In this document: piece after piece, positions 36,897-46,101 of the stretch
Layout: each line of letters starts with the position of its first letter
How positions within the stretch are numbered: position 1 is the stretch's first letter
DNA from: Bacillus sp. WMMC1349
GTDB taxonomy: Bacteria > Bacillota > Bacilli > Bacillales > Bacillaceae
Assembly: GCF_013155385.1 (NCBI RefSeq)
Contig: NZ_JABJUQ010000007.1
Span: forward strand, 2,090,001 to 2,154,000
Direction of reading: 5' to 3'
DNA: 64,000 nt
Program-made: the position numbers and the translations under genes
The notes under the pieces: model-generated
Database searches by the model: none
Told to the model about the DNA's origin: nothing
What the model saw: the letters and a program-made list of their open reading frames with translations, nothing else

Positions 36897-37124
36897 TCAT
36901 TTATATTGCTTCCAGTCGAGTCCGCTTTCATTGAGCAGTTCTTCAAAGCTTTTGTTTTTTTCTTGTTCTTTTCTTTGCTTGATGAGGCACTCATTTTCAC
37001 GTTTTTTTCGTTTGTCGTCTTCCGCTTTTAATTCGCTTTTCATTTGCTTTAGTTTATCTTTTAAATCATCTGCGAGTGCATCTTTTAGCAGGTGTTTCTC
37101 CTCAGGCTGTTTTTTCTTCTTCAT
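36897..37124 (-). CDS. yqkE: YqkE-like small charged protein
   Basis: A 75-residue lysine/glutamate-rich protein, predicted almost all helical or coiled coil, with C-terminal LNESGLDWKQYK. The start at 37124 was chosen for GGAGGG six bases upstream. Position agrees with yqkE; function is unknown. Confidence 0.75.
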   Translation of the reverse strand: MKKKKQPEEKHLLKDALADDLKDKLKQMKSELKAEDDKRKKRENECLIKQRKEQEKNKSFEELLNESGLDWKQYK

Positions 37125-37265
37125 TAGATTCCCTCCGTTCTTTAATTGATGATAGTTTATCAAGAAAAACTGAATTCAGGCAAACCATTACTCTTCTGAT
37201 CTTTTTCATCGTTTATATGCTAAAATAATGATAGAAGCTTTTACAGAAAGGGAGAAAAATTAGAG

Positions 37266-38195
37266 ATGTTTATTGGGCTTGCTATACTTGGAGCATTTTT
37301 ACTCCTTCTCTTTTTAGGAGGAATTTATTTTACGAATCAAATGATGTACATAAAAACAAGGTCAAATCAATTTATTATTGAACGGGAAACGGCAGCCGGG
37401 CATTATGATCAAGCGGCATTTGATGCTTTACCGAAAGAAGACATTACCCTCCAGTCTCCTTACGGCTATGATATTAAAGGGTATTATGTCCATCCACACG
37501 AAACGAAAAACACGGTTATTATTTGTCATGGGGTCACAATGAATTTACTAAATTCAGTCAAATATATGAATCTGTTTTTAGAACTTGGTTGGAATGCAGT
37601 CATATATGATCATAGAAGACATGGAACAAGCGGTGGAAAAACAACGAGCTATGGCTACTACGAGAAAAACGATTTAGAAACCGTTGTGAATTGGTTGAGG
37701 AAAAAGACTGGAGAGCATGCACTGATCGGTATTCACGGTGAATCCATGGGCTCCGTGACAACCCTTCTTTATGCAGGAATGCCAAGTGATGTCGCAGATT
37801 TTTATATTGCAGACTGTCCGTTTGCTACATTTGAGGATCAGCTCATTCACCGTCTGAAAGAGGATTTTCATCTTCCAAAAACATTTCTTTTGCCGCTTGC
37901 AAATACCTTTTTGAAGTGGCGGGATGGTTACTCGATTCATGATGTCTCACCTTTAGCTGTCATGGAACAAATCCATAAACCGGTCCTTTTCATTCACAGT
38001 CAATTTGACGACTATATTCCGGTCAAATCCAGTAAACAACTTTATGAGAAAAAAAGCGGGCTGAAAAAACTGTATATCGCTGAAAAAGGCGCGCATGCCA
38101 TGAGCTATACAGAAAACCGTGAGACTTATAAACAAACTGTGCGGGACTTTCTCAAGGAGATGAAAGAGCAGTATAAAGAAAGCGAACGAGCTTAA
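37266..38195 (+). CDS. yqkD: Membrane-anchored alpha/beta hydrolase YqkD
   Basis: The 309-residue protein has a hydrophobic N-terminal anchor (about 5-25). The hydrolase domain shows HGVTMNLLNS, the nucleophile elbow GIHGESMGS (GxSxG), an acid near FIHSQFDDYIP and a His in EKGAHAMSY. The substrate is unknown. AAAGGGAG precedes the ATG. Confidence 0.88.
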   Translation: MFIGLAILGAFLLLLFLGGIYFTNQMMYIKTRSNQFIIERETAAGHYDQAAFDALPKEDITLQSPYGYDIKGYYVHPHETKNTVIICHGVTMNLLNSVKYMNLFLELGWNAVIYDHRRHGTSGGKTTSYGYYEKNDLETVVNWLRKKTGEHALIGIHGESMGSVTTLLYAGMPSDVADFYIADCPFATFEDQLIHRLKEDFHLPKTFLLPLANTFLKWRDGYSIHDVSPLAVMEQIHKPVLFIHSQFDDYIPVKSSKQLYEKKSGLKKLYIAEKGAHAMSYTENRETYKQTVRDFLKEMKEQYKESERA

Positions 38196-38212
38196 ACATC
38201 GTTCGCTTTTTT
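38179..38212. terminator. Shared yqkD/yqkC terminator
   Basis: AGCGAACGA (38181-38189) pairs with TCGTTCGCT (38199-38207), followed by TTTTTT on the plus strand. Confidence 0.85.
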
Positions 38213-38213
38213 C

Positions 38214-38465
38214 TTACAAAATATCTGTAATATCACTCATATTTTCACTAATAAAAACAATCGCTGCTTCGATCGTATCAAATTCCTTTGTTTCAAAAGT
38301 CATTTCATCCTGAAGAAGCCATACATCCTTTTGGAGCGATTCTGTTCCTCCAATGGACCAATGAAGGAGACTGTATGGATGATTTTGATGTAAAAACGAT
38401 ACCCATGTTTTGTTTTGAGCCGTTTGTTGTAAAGATTTCATCATTTGTTTCAAAAATAACGCCAC
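38214..38465 (-). CDS. yqkC: YqkC-like conserved small protein
   Basis: An 83-residue soluble protein with no motif I recognise. The real start may be an internal ATG at residue 8 (MMKSLQQ). It follows yqkB with a one-base gap, so the two are probably cotranslated. Function is unknown. Confidence 0.7.
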   Translation of the reverse strand: MALFLKQMMKSLQQTAQNKTWVSFLHQNHPYSLLHWSIGGTESLQKDVWLLQDEMTFETKEFDTIEAAIVFISENMSDITDIL

Positions 38466-38466
38466 C

Positions 38467-38793
38467 CTATTTTACTAAAATACTCATTCGCGAAGAAAGT
38501 ATCTGTGCCGGGCTTTTCAACATTAAAGCCCCAACCTTCTCATCATAATCGATTGTCATCATTTCATCAAAGAAAACCTTTTGTGATGACTGAATATAAA
38601 CGGGGGTCCCGTTTGTCTCCAACAGTTCACATTCTCCAAACAATTCCTCCATCAGCCAAATGGTTGGAACACCGCTGACAGCGCACCCGCAACCTTCGGT
38701 ATCATAACGCAACTGGATTTGTTTATCGGGATAGGTTTCTGTTGTTTGGCGAATGACTTGTTTTGCTTGTTCTGTGATCGTAAGTTGCATCAT
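38467..38793 (-). CDS. yqkB: YqkB, HesB/IscA-like family protein
   Basis: 108 residues with the iron-sulfur biosynthesis domain fold: [14 protein letters not shown] at the start and [18 protein letters not shown]. Only the N-terminal CGC pair is seen; the C-terminal CxC of true A-type carriers is missing, as in other YqkB proteins. A role as Fe-S carrier is therefore doubtful. Confidence 0.82.
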   Translation of the reverse strand: MMQLTITEQAKQVIRQTTETYPDKQIQLRYDTEGCGCAVSGVPTIWLMEELFGECELLETNGTPVYIQSSQKVFFDEMMTIDYDEKVGALMLKSPAQILSSRMSILVK

Positions 38794-38957
38794 ATCATCC
38801 TTCGTTTGTTTTTTACGGACATTGTATCACATGATATACCGGTCATGCATTGTTTCCGTTTTCCGCCACCTGAATGAAAGTGAAAACAACTTATTATTTC
38901 AATATATCAATATAAAAATAGGATAAAATGACCAGCACTTTGTAACTAACTTAGTTT

Positions 38958-38971
38958 TGTTAACGTTTTCA
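38958..38971 (+). promoter_or_regulatory. Candidate cre box upstream of the first lipase
   Basis: TGTTAACGTTTTCA matches the loose cre pattern TGWNANCGNTNNCA. It lies about 175 bases upstream of the lipase start, so control of this gene is possible but not certain. Confidence 0.4.
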
Positions 38972-39146
38972 CTCAAGACCAATCATCCCATATTATATAA
39001 GGGATTTTTAAGCTAAAAGGATAAAAAGAGATCATTGATCATTCTATTTTTTTGGGCAAAAAAATAGATAAATTTACACTTCGTTTTTACATATACCTTT
39101 TATAGAATAATCGCGTAAGTTAATTTTTATGATGAGGAGGAAAGTT

Positions 39147-39755
39147 ATGAAGAAAATTTTAGGCGTTTTATTGATTTGCCTGATGTCAATTACATCAGTA
39201 TTTTCCTTTCAGCCTTCAAAAGCTGAGGCTGCTGAGCATAACCCCGTTGTTATGGTACACGGTATTGGTGGTGCCAGCTATAACTTTATGAATATAAAAT
39301 CATATTTACAATCTCAAGGATGGTCAAGTGATCAGCTTTATGCCATCGATTTCTTTGACAAGACCGGAAACAATATCAATAACGGTCCTAAACTATCACA
39401 ATTCGTAAAAAACGTATTGAAAGAAACAGGAGCAACAAAAGTAGATATTGTTGCCCACAGTATGGGTGGTGCGAACACTCTTTATTATATTAAAAATTTA
39501 GATGGCGGCGATAAAGTAGGGAATGTTGTAACGCTTGGAGGCGCCAATGGTTTGGTCACAAACACAGCTCCATCAGGTACTGATCCAAATCAAAAAATCT
39601 CGTACACTTCGATTTACAGTACAGGTGATTTTATAGTATTCAACAGCTTGTCCCACTTGAATGGCGCCAACAATATCAAAATCTCCGGAGTCAGTCATGT
39701 CGGTCTTCTGTTTAATAGCAAAGTGAACAACATGATTAAAGATGGTCTTCATTAA
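39147..39755 (+). CDS. lipA: Secreted LipA-type lipase, copy 1
   Basis: The product is 202 residues. A signal peptide (about 1-29, ending AEA) precedes a minimal alpha/beta hydrolase like B. subtilis LipA. The catalytic triad is Ser105 in AHSMGG (AxSxG instead of GxSxG, typical of this family), Asp161 in STGDFIV and His184 in GVSHVGLL. It hydrolyses triglycerides outside the cell. GAGGAGG precedes ATG 39147. A near copy follows 270 bases downstream. Confidence 0.94.
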   Translation: MKKILGVLLICLMSITSVFSFQPSKAEAAEHNPVVMVHGIGGASYNFMNIKSYLQSQGWSSDQLYAIDFFDKTGNNINNGPKLSQFVKNVLKETGATKVDIVAHSMGGANTLYYIKNLDGGDKVGNVVTLGGANGLVTNTAPSGTDPNQKISYTSIYSTGDFIVFNSLSHLNGANNIKISGVSHVGLLFNSKVNNMIKDGLH

Positions 39756-40027
39756 GATTGAAACCCTTGAAGAGGACAAGCCCTTTTCAATGGTTGATCT
39801 CTAAATCGGTCTCAAATATATCATCACATCGTATTTTAATGATGTTCGAGAACCTTACGAAAATAGGATAATAATTTGTCCATTACTTTGTCAAAAGCAT
39901 CCTCATCCGTTGGTTGATAAGGAATGCTCTAATTAAAACGGCTCGCTTTCCATACTGGTTTTCGGGCAAAAAATTGATCATTTTACACTTCGCTTTCACA
40001 TGTTCTTTTATTTTTAGGAGGAGAGTC
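39756..40027 (+). other. Duplicated intergenic region between the lipases
   Basis: It carries a one-armed relic of the terminator that follows copy 2 (GGACAAGCCC near 39775). A leader block with GGGCAAAAAA...TTTTACACTTCG near 39964-39990 matches that upstream of copy 1 near 39055-39083. This shows that the duplication unit included promoter and 3' sequences. Confidence 0.6.
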
Positions 40028-40645
40028 ATGAACCGTCAAAAGTATTTATCCGTTTTACTCATTTGCTTAATGTCTATCGTATCCGTATTTTCCTTTCAAC
40101 CATCAAAAGCTAAAGCTGCTGAGCATAACCCCGTTGTCATGGTTCATGGGATAGGCGGTGCCAGCTATAATTTTGCAAGTATTAAAGCGTATTTGCAGTC
40201 TCAAGGATGGTCAAGCAATCAGCTTTATGCGATTGACTTTTTAGATAAGACGGGGAATAGTTTCACGAATGGACCTGCATTATCGTTATACATTAAAAGT
40301 GTATTGAGAAAAACAGGAGCAAAAAAAGTAGATATTGTCGCTCACAGCGCAGGCGGAGCCAACACCCTTTATTATATTAAATATTTAGATGGTAGCGATA
40401 AAGTAGGAAATGTTGTAACGCTTGGAGGCGCCAATCGTTTAGTCACAAGTACAGTGCCTCATTCAAATCACAAGATCTTGTATACTTCCATTTACAGTAC
40501 GGGCGATTTAATTGTTTCCAACTTTCTATCTCACTTGAATGGTGCCAAGAACATCAAATTATGGGGTATTGGTCATATCGGCCTTTTATATAACAATCAA
40601 GTGAACAGCTTCATTAAAGGAGGCCTTACCGGCAGCGGGTACTAG
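40028..40645 (+). CDS. Secreted LipA-type lipase, copy 2
   Basis: A tandem paralogue of 205 residues. The signal peptide (1-31, ending AKA) and mature start [19 protein letters not shown] are nearly the same as copy 1. The nucleophile is Ser107 in AHSAGG; Asp in STGDLIV and His in GIGHIGLL are kept, so it should be active. Differences cluster in the middle and C-terminal loops ([29 protein letters not shown]), where substrate range could change. The start was chosen at AGGAGGAG. Confidence 0.93.
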   Translation: MNRQKYLSVLLICLMSIVSVFSFQPSKAKAAEHNPVVMVHGIGGASYNFASIKAYLQSQGWSSNQLYAIDFLDKTGNSFTNGPALSLYIKSVLRKTGAKKVDIVAHSAGGANTLYYIKYLDGSDKVGNVVTLGGANRLVTSTVPHSNHKILYTSIYSTGDLIVSNFLSHLNGAKNIKLWGIGHIGLLYNNQVNSFIKGGLTGSGY

Positions 40646-40662
40646 GTTTTCAAACCTTGAAG

Positions 40663-40694
40663 AGACAAGCCTCTTTTTAAAAGGCTTGTCTTTT
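40663..40694 (+). terminator. Terminator after lipase copy 2
   Basis: AGACAAGCCT (40663-40672) pairs perfectly with AGGCTTGTCT (40682-40691), followed by TTT. Confidence 0.85.
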
Positions 40695-40754
40695 CCACAA
40701 TCATAAAAGGACTCTAAATAAACGTGTTCGTTCATTCAGTGTCCATATCCTCCA

Positions 40755-40970
40755 TTATTCCACTATAATTTCAAACACCCTTTGCTCAAGATTATACTTA
40801 GCATCCTGAAAGGAAAATTTATAATCATCTGTTTCGGCATCAGGTGAAAGCCATGCTCCATATTTTCTGATGGTCTGGACAATATTTTCAATTTCAGCCG
40901 GAGTGAAGTCTCCTATATCGGTGCCTTCGGTTTCAGCAGTATGGCGTATTTTTACGGTAATCAGCATCAC
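40755..40970 (-). CDS. Conserved small hypothetical protein
   Basis: A 71-residue acidic soluble protein (MLITVKIRHTAETEGTDIGDFTPAEIENIVQ...). It has an alpha/beta pattern and no known motif. AAAGGAG lies upstream, supporting translation. Function is unknown; I do not recognise the family. Confidence 0.6.
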   Translation of the reverse strand: MMLITVKIRHTAETEGTDIGDFTPAEIENIVQTIRKYGAWLSPDAETDDYKFSFQDAKYNLEQRVFEIIVE

Positions 40971-41193
40971 TTATAACTCCTTTCACTTGCTGTTTGAACA
41001 CATCTTAATAACAGCATATTTCTTTTTGTACTAAATCGTGTCTTTACTCTTAGTTTCAGATTATTCGAGTTTTCTTTTTTAAAGACCTAATTTATTGGAA
41101 AAGCCGAGAGCACTCATGAAAAAGAACTTTCCAAATCACACTTTTTAAAATTTTTGTTTACAAAACAGGAAATATTTCATAAGATAGTGAAAG

Positions 41194-41213
41194 TAAATCG
41201 TAATCATTACTTT
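41194..41213 (+). promoter_or_regulatory. Zur box upstream of the metal/peptide ABC operon
   Basis: TAAATCGTAATCATTACTTT is nearly the Bacillus Zur operator (TCGTAATnATTACGA core). The two arms around the central C at 41205 match at 8 of 10 positions. It lies directly before the ribosome site GGAGG, so a zinc-loaded Zur would block transcription. Confidence 0.8.
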
Positions 41214-41230
41214 TTGGAGGTTTTTTGATC

Positions 41231-42760
41231 ATGTTATACATAGCGAAACGATTCACCATCCTCATTGTTTTTCTTTTGTTGCTTTCTGCCTGCTCTGCTT
41301 CTAACAACGGATCAGTGCGAGAAAATGATAAAAAACTTAACTTTCTTTTCAATATCCCAAGCCAGACTCTTGATCCCCATTTAGATGTTAATTACACGTC
41401 TGTTCGTGCAGGTATTAGTGAAACACTTGTAAAAATCACTTCTGATCTCACCATCGAGCCTTGGCTTGCAAAAGATTGGAAAAGTACAGACGGACAAACA
41501 TGGGTATTTTCAATTAGAGATGATTTGACCTTTCAAAACGGCAAAAAAGCAGATGCTAAAGCTGTTAAAGCATCTTTAGAAAGAGCAATTCACGACAGTA
41601 AAGCCATAAAAAATGCATTAAAGGTGAAAGAAATGAAAGCCCAAGGACAAAGGTTGACGATTAAGACAACAGAACCTTTTCCAGAATTCCCTTCTGAACT
41701 GGTCCATCCAAACACAGCCATCATCGATGTCAGTGAAACGAATTTCTCACAAAAACCTATTGGAACAGGACCTTTTCAAGTCACTTCATTTGAACCAGGC
41801 CATAGAATTGAGCTTGAACGCTATGAAAATTATTGGAATGGTAAACCGAAGCTGAAGCAGGCGACTTTCTCGTTCAATGAAGATGCAAACGCACGTATGT
41901 TAGCTTTACAGTCAAAAGACGCAGACATCATTTACAGACCGAGTGTTGAAAACATTGAACATATGGAAAAAGACCCGGCAATTGTTGTTGACTCAGTTCC
42001 GAGTCTGCGTGTTCATCAACTGCTCTACAACATGAAGAAGAGCAATTTATCCGAAGTTCATCTTCGACAAGCACTTGATGCTTTACTAAATCGGAAAGAA
42101 ATTGCAGAAAATATAATGGCCGGGCAGGCTCAGTCGGCTGAAGGACCATTTCTTAAGAAATTCCCGTTTTCTTCCAAAGTCATACAGAAGCCAAGTGGAT
42201 TAGATGCGGCAAAAGATGAACTGAAGAAAGCAGGCTATCAATTTAAAGATGGCAAAGCTGTTAAAAACGGCAAAGCTTTATCTTTGACTCTTCTTACCTA
42301 TCAGTCACGTCCAGAACTGCCTTTAATTGCCCAAGTCTTTGAGTCAAACGCAAAACAACTTGGGATATCTATTAAGATTCAACAAGTGGAGAATATTGAC
42401 GAATATTTGACTGAAAACAAGGATTGGGATTTGGCTACATACAGTGCAATGACCGCACCTAGAGGGGATGCCGGCTATTTTCTGAACACAGCTTATATGC
42501 CAGATGGTGCTCTAAACTACAGCGGGGTACACCAGCAATCATTGATCAAGTGGATTGAGGAATTTAACCACACCATTGATAAAGACAAACGAAATCACCT
42601 TGCCAAAAAAGCGGCTGATTTTATTCAAAAAGAGACATTGAACTCTTTTATTGTTACTCCGCAAAATATCACGGCATATAGAGATTATGTTTTAAACTGG
42701 GAAACGAGCAAAAGCGAGTATTATATGTTGACTAAAGATTTGGATGTGAAAACAGAATGA
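41231..42760 (+). CDS. Nik/Opp-type substrate-binding lipoprotein
   Basis: Extracytoplasmic solute-binding protein of about 509 residues, SBP family 5. The lipoprotein signal has a lipobox LSAC with Cys21. The family segments LDPHLDVNY, WTFSIRDDLTFQNGKKADA-like text and KPIGTGPFQVTSFEPG are present. It is closest in character to NikA/CntA proteins that bind nickel or metal-opine complexes. The Zur box upstream points to a zinc-related ligand. It is the first gene of a six-gene operon with overlapping stop/start codons. Confidence 0.88.
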   Translation: MLYIAKRFTILIVFLLLLSACSASNNGSVRENDKKLNFLFNIPSQTLDPHLDVNYTSVRAGISETLVKITSDLTIEPWLAKDWKSTDGQTWVFSIRDDLTFQNGKKADAKAVKASLERAIHDSKAIKNALKVKEMKAQGQRLTIKTTEPFPEFPSELVHPNTAIIDVSETNFSQKPIGTGPFQVTSFEPGHRIELERYENYWNGKPKLKQATFSFNEDANARMLALQSKDADIIYRPSVENIEHMEKDPAIVVDSVPSLRVHQLLYNMKKSNLSEVHLRQALDALLNRKEIAENIMAGQAQSAEGPFLKKFPFSSKVIQKPSGLDAAKDELKKAGYQFKDGKAVKNGKALSLTLLTYQSRPELPLIAQVFESNAKQLGISIKIQQVENIDEYLTENKDWDLATYSAMTAPRGDAGYFLNTAYMPDGALNYSGVHQQSLIKWIEEFNHTIDKDKRNHLAKKAADFIQKETLNSFIVTPQNITAYRDYVLNWETSKSEYYMLTKDLDVKTE

Positions 42761-43698
42761 AACACATAACGAAGCGACTGTTTGAGCTGGTCTTGTTCTT
42801 ATTTTTACTCTCTTTTATCAGCTTTATTTTTATGAAGGCGGCTCCCGGTGATCCAGTCAAACAAATGCTTCGTGTTGATGATATTGCGGTAACAAATGAT
42901 CAAATTGAGAGATTTAAAGAAGAAATTGGATTCAACAAACCCGTTTATCTCCAATATTTGGACTGGCTAAAGCAATTTTTCCAATTTGATTTCGGTCATT
43001 CCTATACTACCCACAAGCCCGTCATTGATGAGCTTAGTCGCACATTCCCGGAGACATTGCTGTTAAGTATGACATCACTTATCGTCATGCTCTTGATATC
43101 TGTGCCAATCGGGACGCTTTCTGCCCTATATCAGGATCGCTGGATCGATCATATCGGCCGAATATTCGCGTTAATCGGCGCTTCGATCCCTAGCTTTTGG
43201 CTCGGTTTGATCTTCATTGATCTCTTTTCTGTCAGATTGAATTGGTTGCCTTCAATGGGATCAGGTACAGTTTGGCATTTGATTCTTCCCTCTCTGACAC
43301 TGGGCATTGCCATGTCTGGCGTCTACGTCCGCTTTGTGCGATCAAGCCTGATTGAGAGTTTGGGTCAAGATTTTATCAGATCAGCTAGAGCCCGCGGAAT
43401 TAGTGAATTTAAAATCTTTTGGTTTCATGCGTTTCGACACAGCCTTATCCCTGTTATTACGATATTCGGTGTCAGTTTAGGGAGTTTACTTGGAGGAACG
43501 GTCATTATAGAAGTACTTTTTGCCTATCCAGGCATCGGTAAACTTGTTGTTGATGCAATTATTCAGCGGGATTACCCAATTATTCAAGGTTATATTCTTT
43601 TGATGGGGGTCACCGTCGTTATCATTAATTTATTGATCGACCTTTCTTATCAATTCCTCAATCCTGAGATTCGTTTAAAGGAGGCTGAACGAAAATGA
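42757..43698 (+). CDS. ABC transporter permease (NikB/DppB-like)
   Basis: The 313-residue permease has six membrane helices. The family EAA loop is visible as RSSLIESLGQDFIRSARARGISEFKIFWFHAFRHSLIPVI. The N-terminal VYLQYLDWLKQFFQFDFGHSY segment is typical of NikB/DppB. It overlaps the binding-protein gene by four bases (ATGA), and its partner permease follows with the same overlap. Confidence 0.92.
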   Translation: MKHITKRLFELVLFLFLLSFISFIFMKAAPGDPVKQMLRVDDIAVTNDQIERFKEEIGFNKPVYLQYLDWLKQFFQFDFGHSYTTHKPVIDELSRTFPETLLLSMTSLIVMLLISVPIGTLSALYQDRWIDHIGRIFALIGASIPSFWLGLIFIDLFSVRLNWLPSMGSGTVWHLILPSLTLGIAMSGVYVRFVRSSLIESLGQDFIRSARARGISEFKIFWFHAFRHSLIPVITIFGVSLGSLLGGTVIIEVLFAYPGIGKLVVDAIIQRDYPIIQGYILLMGVTVVIINLLIDLSYQFLNPEIRLKEAERK

Positions 43699-44528
43699 AA
43701 AAATCGGTTGTTAATCAAGTGTTGAGCAAACCTCTGCTAATCGGTTTTTTGTTGATACTTTTTCTAGCGCTATTAGCAGGCCCATTATTTGTCCCATTTG
43801 ATCCGCTTCATACAGATATGACAAATCGGTTGCAGCCGGTAAGCTTTCAGCACTTGCTTGGTACCGATCATTTGGGGAGAGATATCTTTTCGCGTCTGCT
43901 GACTGGAGCGAGAGCAACAGTTGGTACAGCCTTTGCTGCAATTTTCATCTCCATCTGTTTAGGTGTTCCTATCGGATTGATCTCCGGATTTTTTGGCGGG
44001 AAGCTAGATCGAATCACCATGAGATTGATTGATGCTGTTATGGCTTTTCCTGACTATATTGTCGCTATTGTCTTAAGCGGGTTGCTTGGACCTGGTCTGA
44101 TGAATTTAATTTTGGCAGTCGTCACTGTCAAATGGGTTAGCTATGCAAGGCTTGTCAGAAGTACCGTGTTTTCTGAAAAACAAAGGGATTATATCGCTTT
44201 AGCCAAGTTGGCAGGGCTCAAACCGCTGTCAATTTTAAAAAAACATCTTACTCCTCATATACTTGGACATGTCTCAGTTCTTATGACACTTGATATCGGG
44301 AAAACGGTGTTAATGATTGCAGCTCTTTCTTATATCGGATTAGGTGCCCAGCCCCCTCACCCAGAATGGGGAGCGATGCTAAATGAAGGGAGAACTTATT
44401 TCTTAAATGCTCCCCTTCTAATGATCGTTCCTGGCCTTGCGATTATGCTCATTGTGTTCATTTCAAACTTATATGGCGATCTTTTAAGAGACCGATTTGA
44501 CGTCAAGAACAAGAAAGGAGTTTCATAA
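43695..44528 (+). CDS. ABC transporter permease (NikC/DppC-like)
   Basis: 277-residue permease with six helices. It shows HLLGTDHLGRDIFSRLLTGARATV near the N-terminus and the EAA loop STVFSEKQRDYIALAKLAGLKPLSILKKHLTPHIL, followed by the ALSYIGLGAQPPHPEWGAMLNEG signature. It pairs with the upstream NikB-like permease. Confidence 0.92.
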   Translation: MKKSVVNQVLSKPLLIGFLLILFLALLAGPLFVPFDPLHTDMTNRLQPVSFQHLLGTDHLGRDIFSRLLTGARATVGTAFAAIFISICLGVPIGLISGFFGGKLDRITMRLIDAVMAFPDYIVAIVLSGLLGPGLMNLILAVVTVKWVSYARLVRSTVFSEKQRDYIALAKLAGLKPLSILKKHLTPHILGHVSVLMTLDIGKTVLMIAALSYIGLGAQPPHPEWGAMLNEGRTYFLNAPLLMIVPGLAIMLIVFISNLYGDLLRDRFDVKNKKGVS

Positions 44529-45325
44529 TGCCGATTCTGTCTGTTCAACACTTATCAATCAGCGATCAGCAAAAAGACATTGTTAAAAATGTCTCCTTCT
44601 CAATTGATAAAGGTGAATGGTTTGCGTGCCTCGGTGAAAGCGGGAGCGGTAAAAGCCTGACTGCTTCTGCCATCGTCAGGCTGCTCCCTAATCATATCAC
44701 TGTTTCTTCTGGGAATGTTGTATTTGGAGAGCAAAATCTGCTACAACTCACCCGCAAAGAAATTCAAATGATTCGCGGTAAAGAAATCGCCTGCATTTTC
44801 CAAGACTATCAAGGGACATTTACTCCTTTCATGCGGATTGGTAAACAAATTGATGAGATGGTAAAAACCCACACGGATTGGTCTTACAAACAGCGAAAAG
44901 ATGAAATTCTTCGCTCTTTTAAAGAAATAAACCTACCGGAAACACGGGTGTACGAAAGCTATCCTTTTCAATTGAGCGGCGGTCAATTACAAAGAGCCGC
45001 TATCGCTCAGGCATTGGTGCTCAAACCAAAACTCATTATTGCCGATGAGCCGACTACAGCTTTAGACAGCATAACTGCAGCCAATGTTTTAAAACAGCTT
45101 GAATTGTTACGTGGCAAAACAAACTGTGCTGTCTTTTTCATCACACATGATTTACGCCTTGTTAAAAGATATGCTGATCGGGCATCGGTCATGCTGAATG
45201 GAGAAATTGTTGAAAGCGGCTCAGCCGAAAGCTTAATCAAGCATCCGAAACATGATGTTACAAAGCGCTTATTTTCAGCCATTCCATCGCTTAAAAAACC
45301 TGCTGAAACAGGAGTGGTTTCATGA
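44528..45325 (+). CDS. ABC transporter ATPase (NikD/DppD-like)
   Basis: 265 residues: Walker A GESGSGKS, signature LSGGQLQR, Walker B LIIADEPTTALD, and the switch His in FITHDL. It lacks the long C-terminal oligopeptide-type extension, as in NikD. The gene shares one base with the permease before it and overlaps the second ATPase. Confidence 0.92.
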   Translation: MPILSVQHLSISDQQKDIVKNVSFSIDKGEWFACLGESGSGKSLTASAIVRLLPNHITVSSGNVVFGEQNLLQLTRKEIQMIRGKEIACIFQDYQGTFTPFMRIGKQIDEMVKTHTDWSYKQRKDEILRSFKEINLPETRVYESYPFQLSGGQLQRAAIAQALVLKPKLIIADEPTTALDSITAANVLKQLELLRGKTNCAVFFITHDLRLVKRYADRASVMLNGEIVESGSAESLIKHPKHDVTKRLFSAIPSLKKPAETGVVS

Positions 45326-46101
45326 ATCAACAAAAGGAGACCATCCTGATGGTCAACAACCTTACAAAACATTATGCTTGCGGTCATAAAGCTGTTGACA
45401 ATGTCTCTTTTTCTATTCGAAAAGGTGAATGTCTTGGGGTTACTGGAGAGAGCGGCAGCGGAAAAAGCACACTGGCCCGCTGCCTTCTATTGCTCGAAAC
45501 AATTGACCAGGGCGAGATTCAGCTTCATCATCAACAGATCAGCAGGCTAAACAAACAAGAAGCTCGGCTGCACTGGCTGAAGCTTCAAGCAGTTTTTCAA
45601 AATCCCGCTGCAGCATTAAATCCAAAATTAAAGATCATTGATTCTTTAATGGAACCTTTAGATTTTTCTAAAAAAGCAGTGCAAGATGGTGGGCAAAATC
45701 GAATCCGTACGGCTGAACACCTTTTGGTTATGGTTGGCCTCTCATCTCACCTCCTTGATCGCTATCCACATGAACTAAGCGGCGGACAGCAACAACGTGT
45801 ACTGATCGCGCGGGCTATTAGTACCCAACCCGCTGTCATCATATTTGATGAACCAACGGCAAGTCTTGATGTAATTAGTCAAGCAAACATTTTGAGTTTC
45901 TTAAAAGATTTGCAAGATCACTTGGGGATGTCATACTTATTTATTTCTCATGATCTTGCCGCTGTTCATTTTCTGAGTCACCGCATCATGGTGATGAAAG
46001 ACGGGCGGATTGCAGATCATTTTGGAAAAGAAGAGCTGTTTTCTGAAAAAAGACAGCCTTATACAAAAAAACTGCTTCAGGTGTTTGAGGGGGGTTTTTA
46101 G
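45322..46101 (+). CDS. ABC transporter ATPase (NikE/DppF-like)
   Basis: 259 residues with Walker A GESGSGKST, signature LSGGQQQR, Walker B VIIFDEPTASLD and FISHDLAAVHFLS. It forms the second nucleotide-binding subunit of the importer. Its stop shares a base with the GTG of the MATE gene, so importer and exporter are made together. Confidence 0.92.
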   Translation: MNQQKETILMVNNLTKHYACGHKAVDNVSFSIRKGECLGVTGESGSGKSTLARCLLLLETIDQGEIQLHHQQISRLNKQEARLHWLKLQAVFQNPAAALNPKLKIIDSLMEPLDFSKKAVQDGGQNRIRTAEHLLVMVGLSSHLLDRYPHELSGGQQQRVLIARAISTQPAVIIFDEPTASLDVISQANILSFLKDLQDHLGMSYLFISHDLAAVHFLSHRIMVMKDGRIADHFGKEELFSEKRQPYTKKLLQVFEGGF

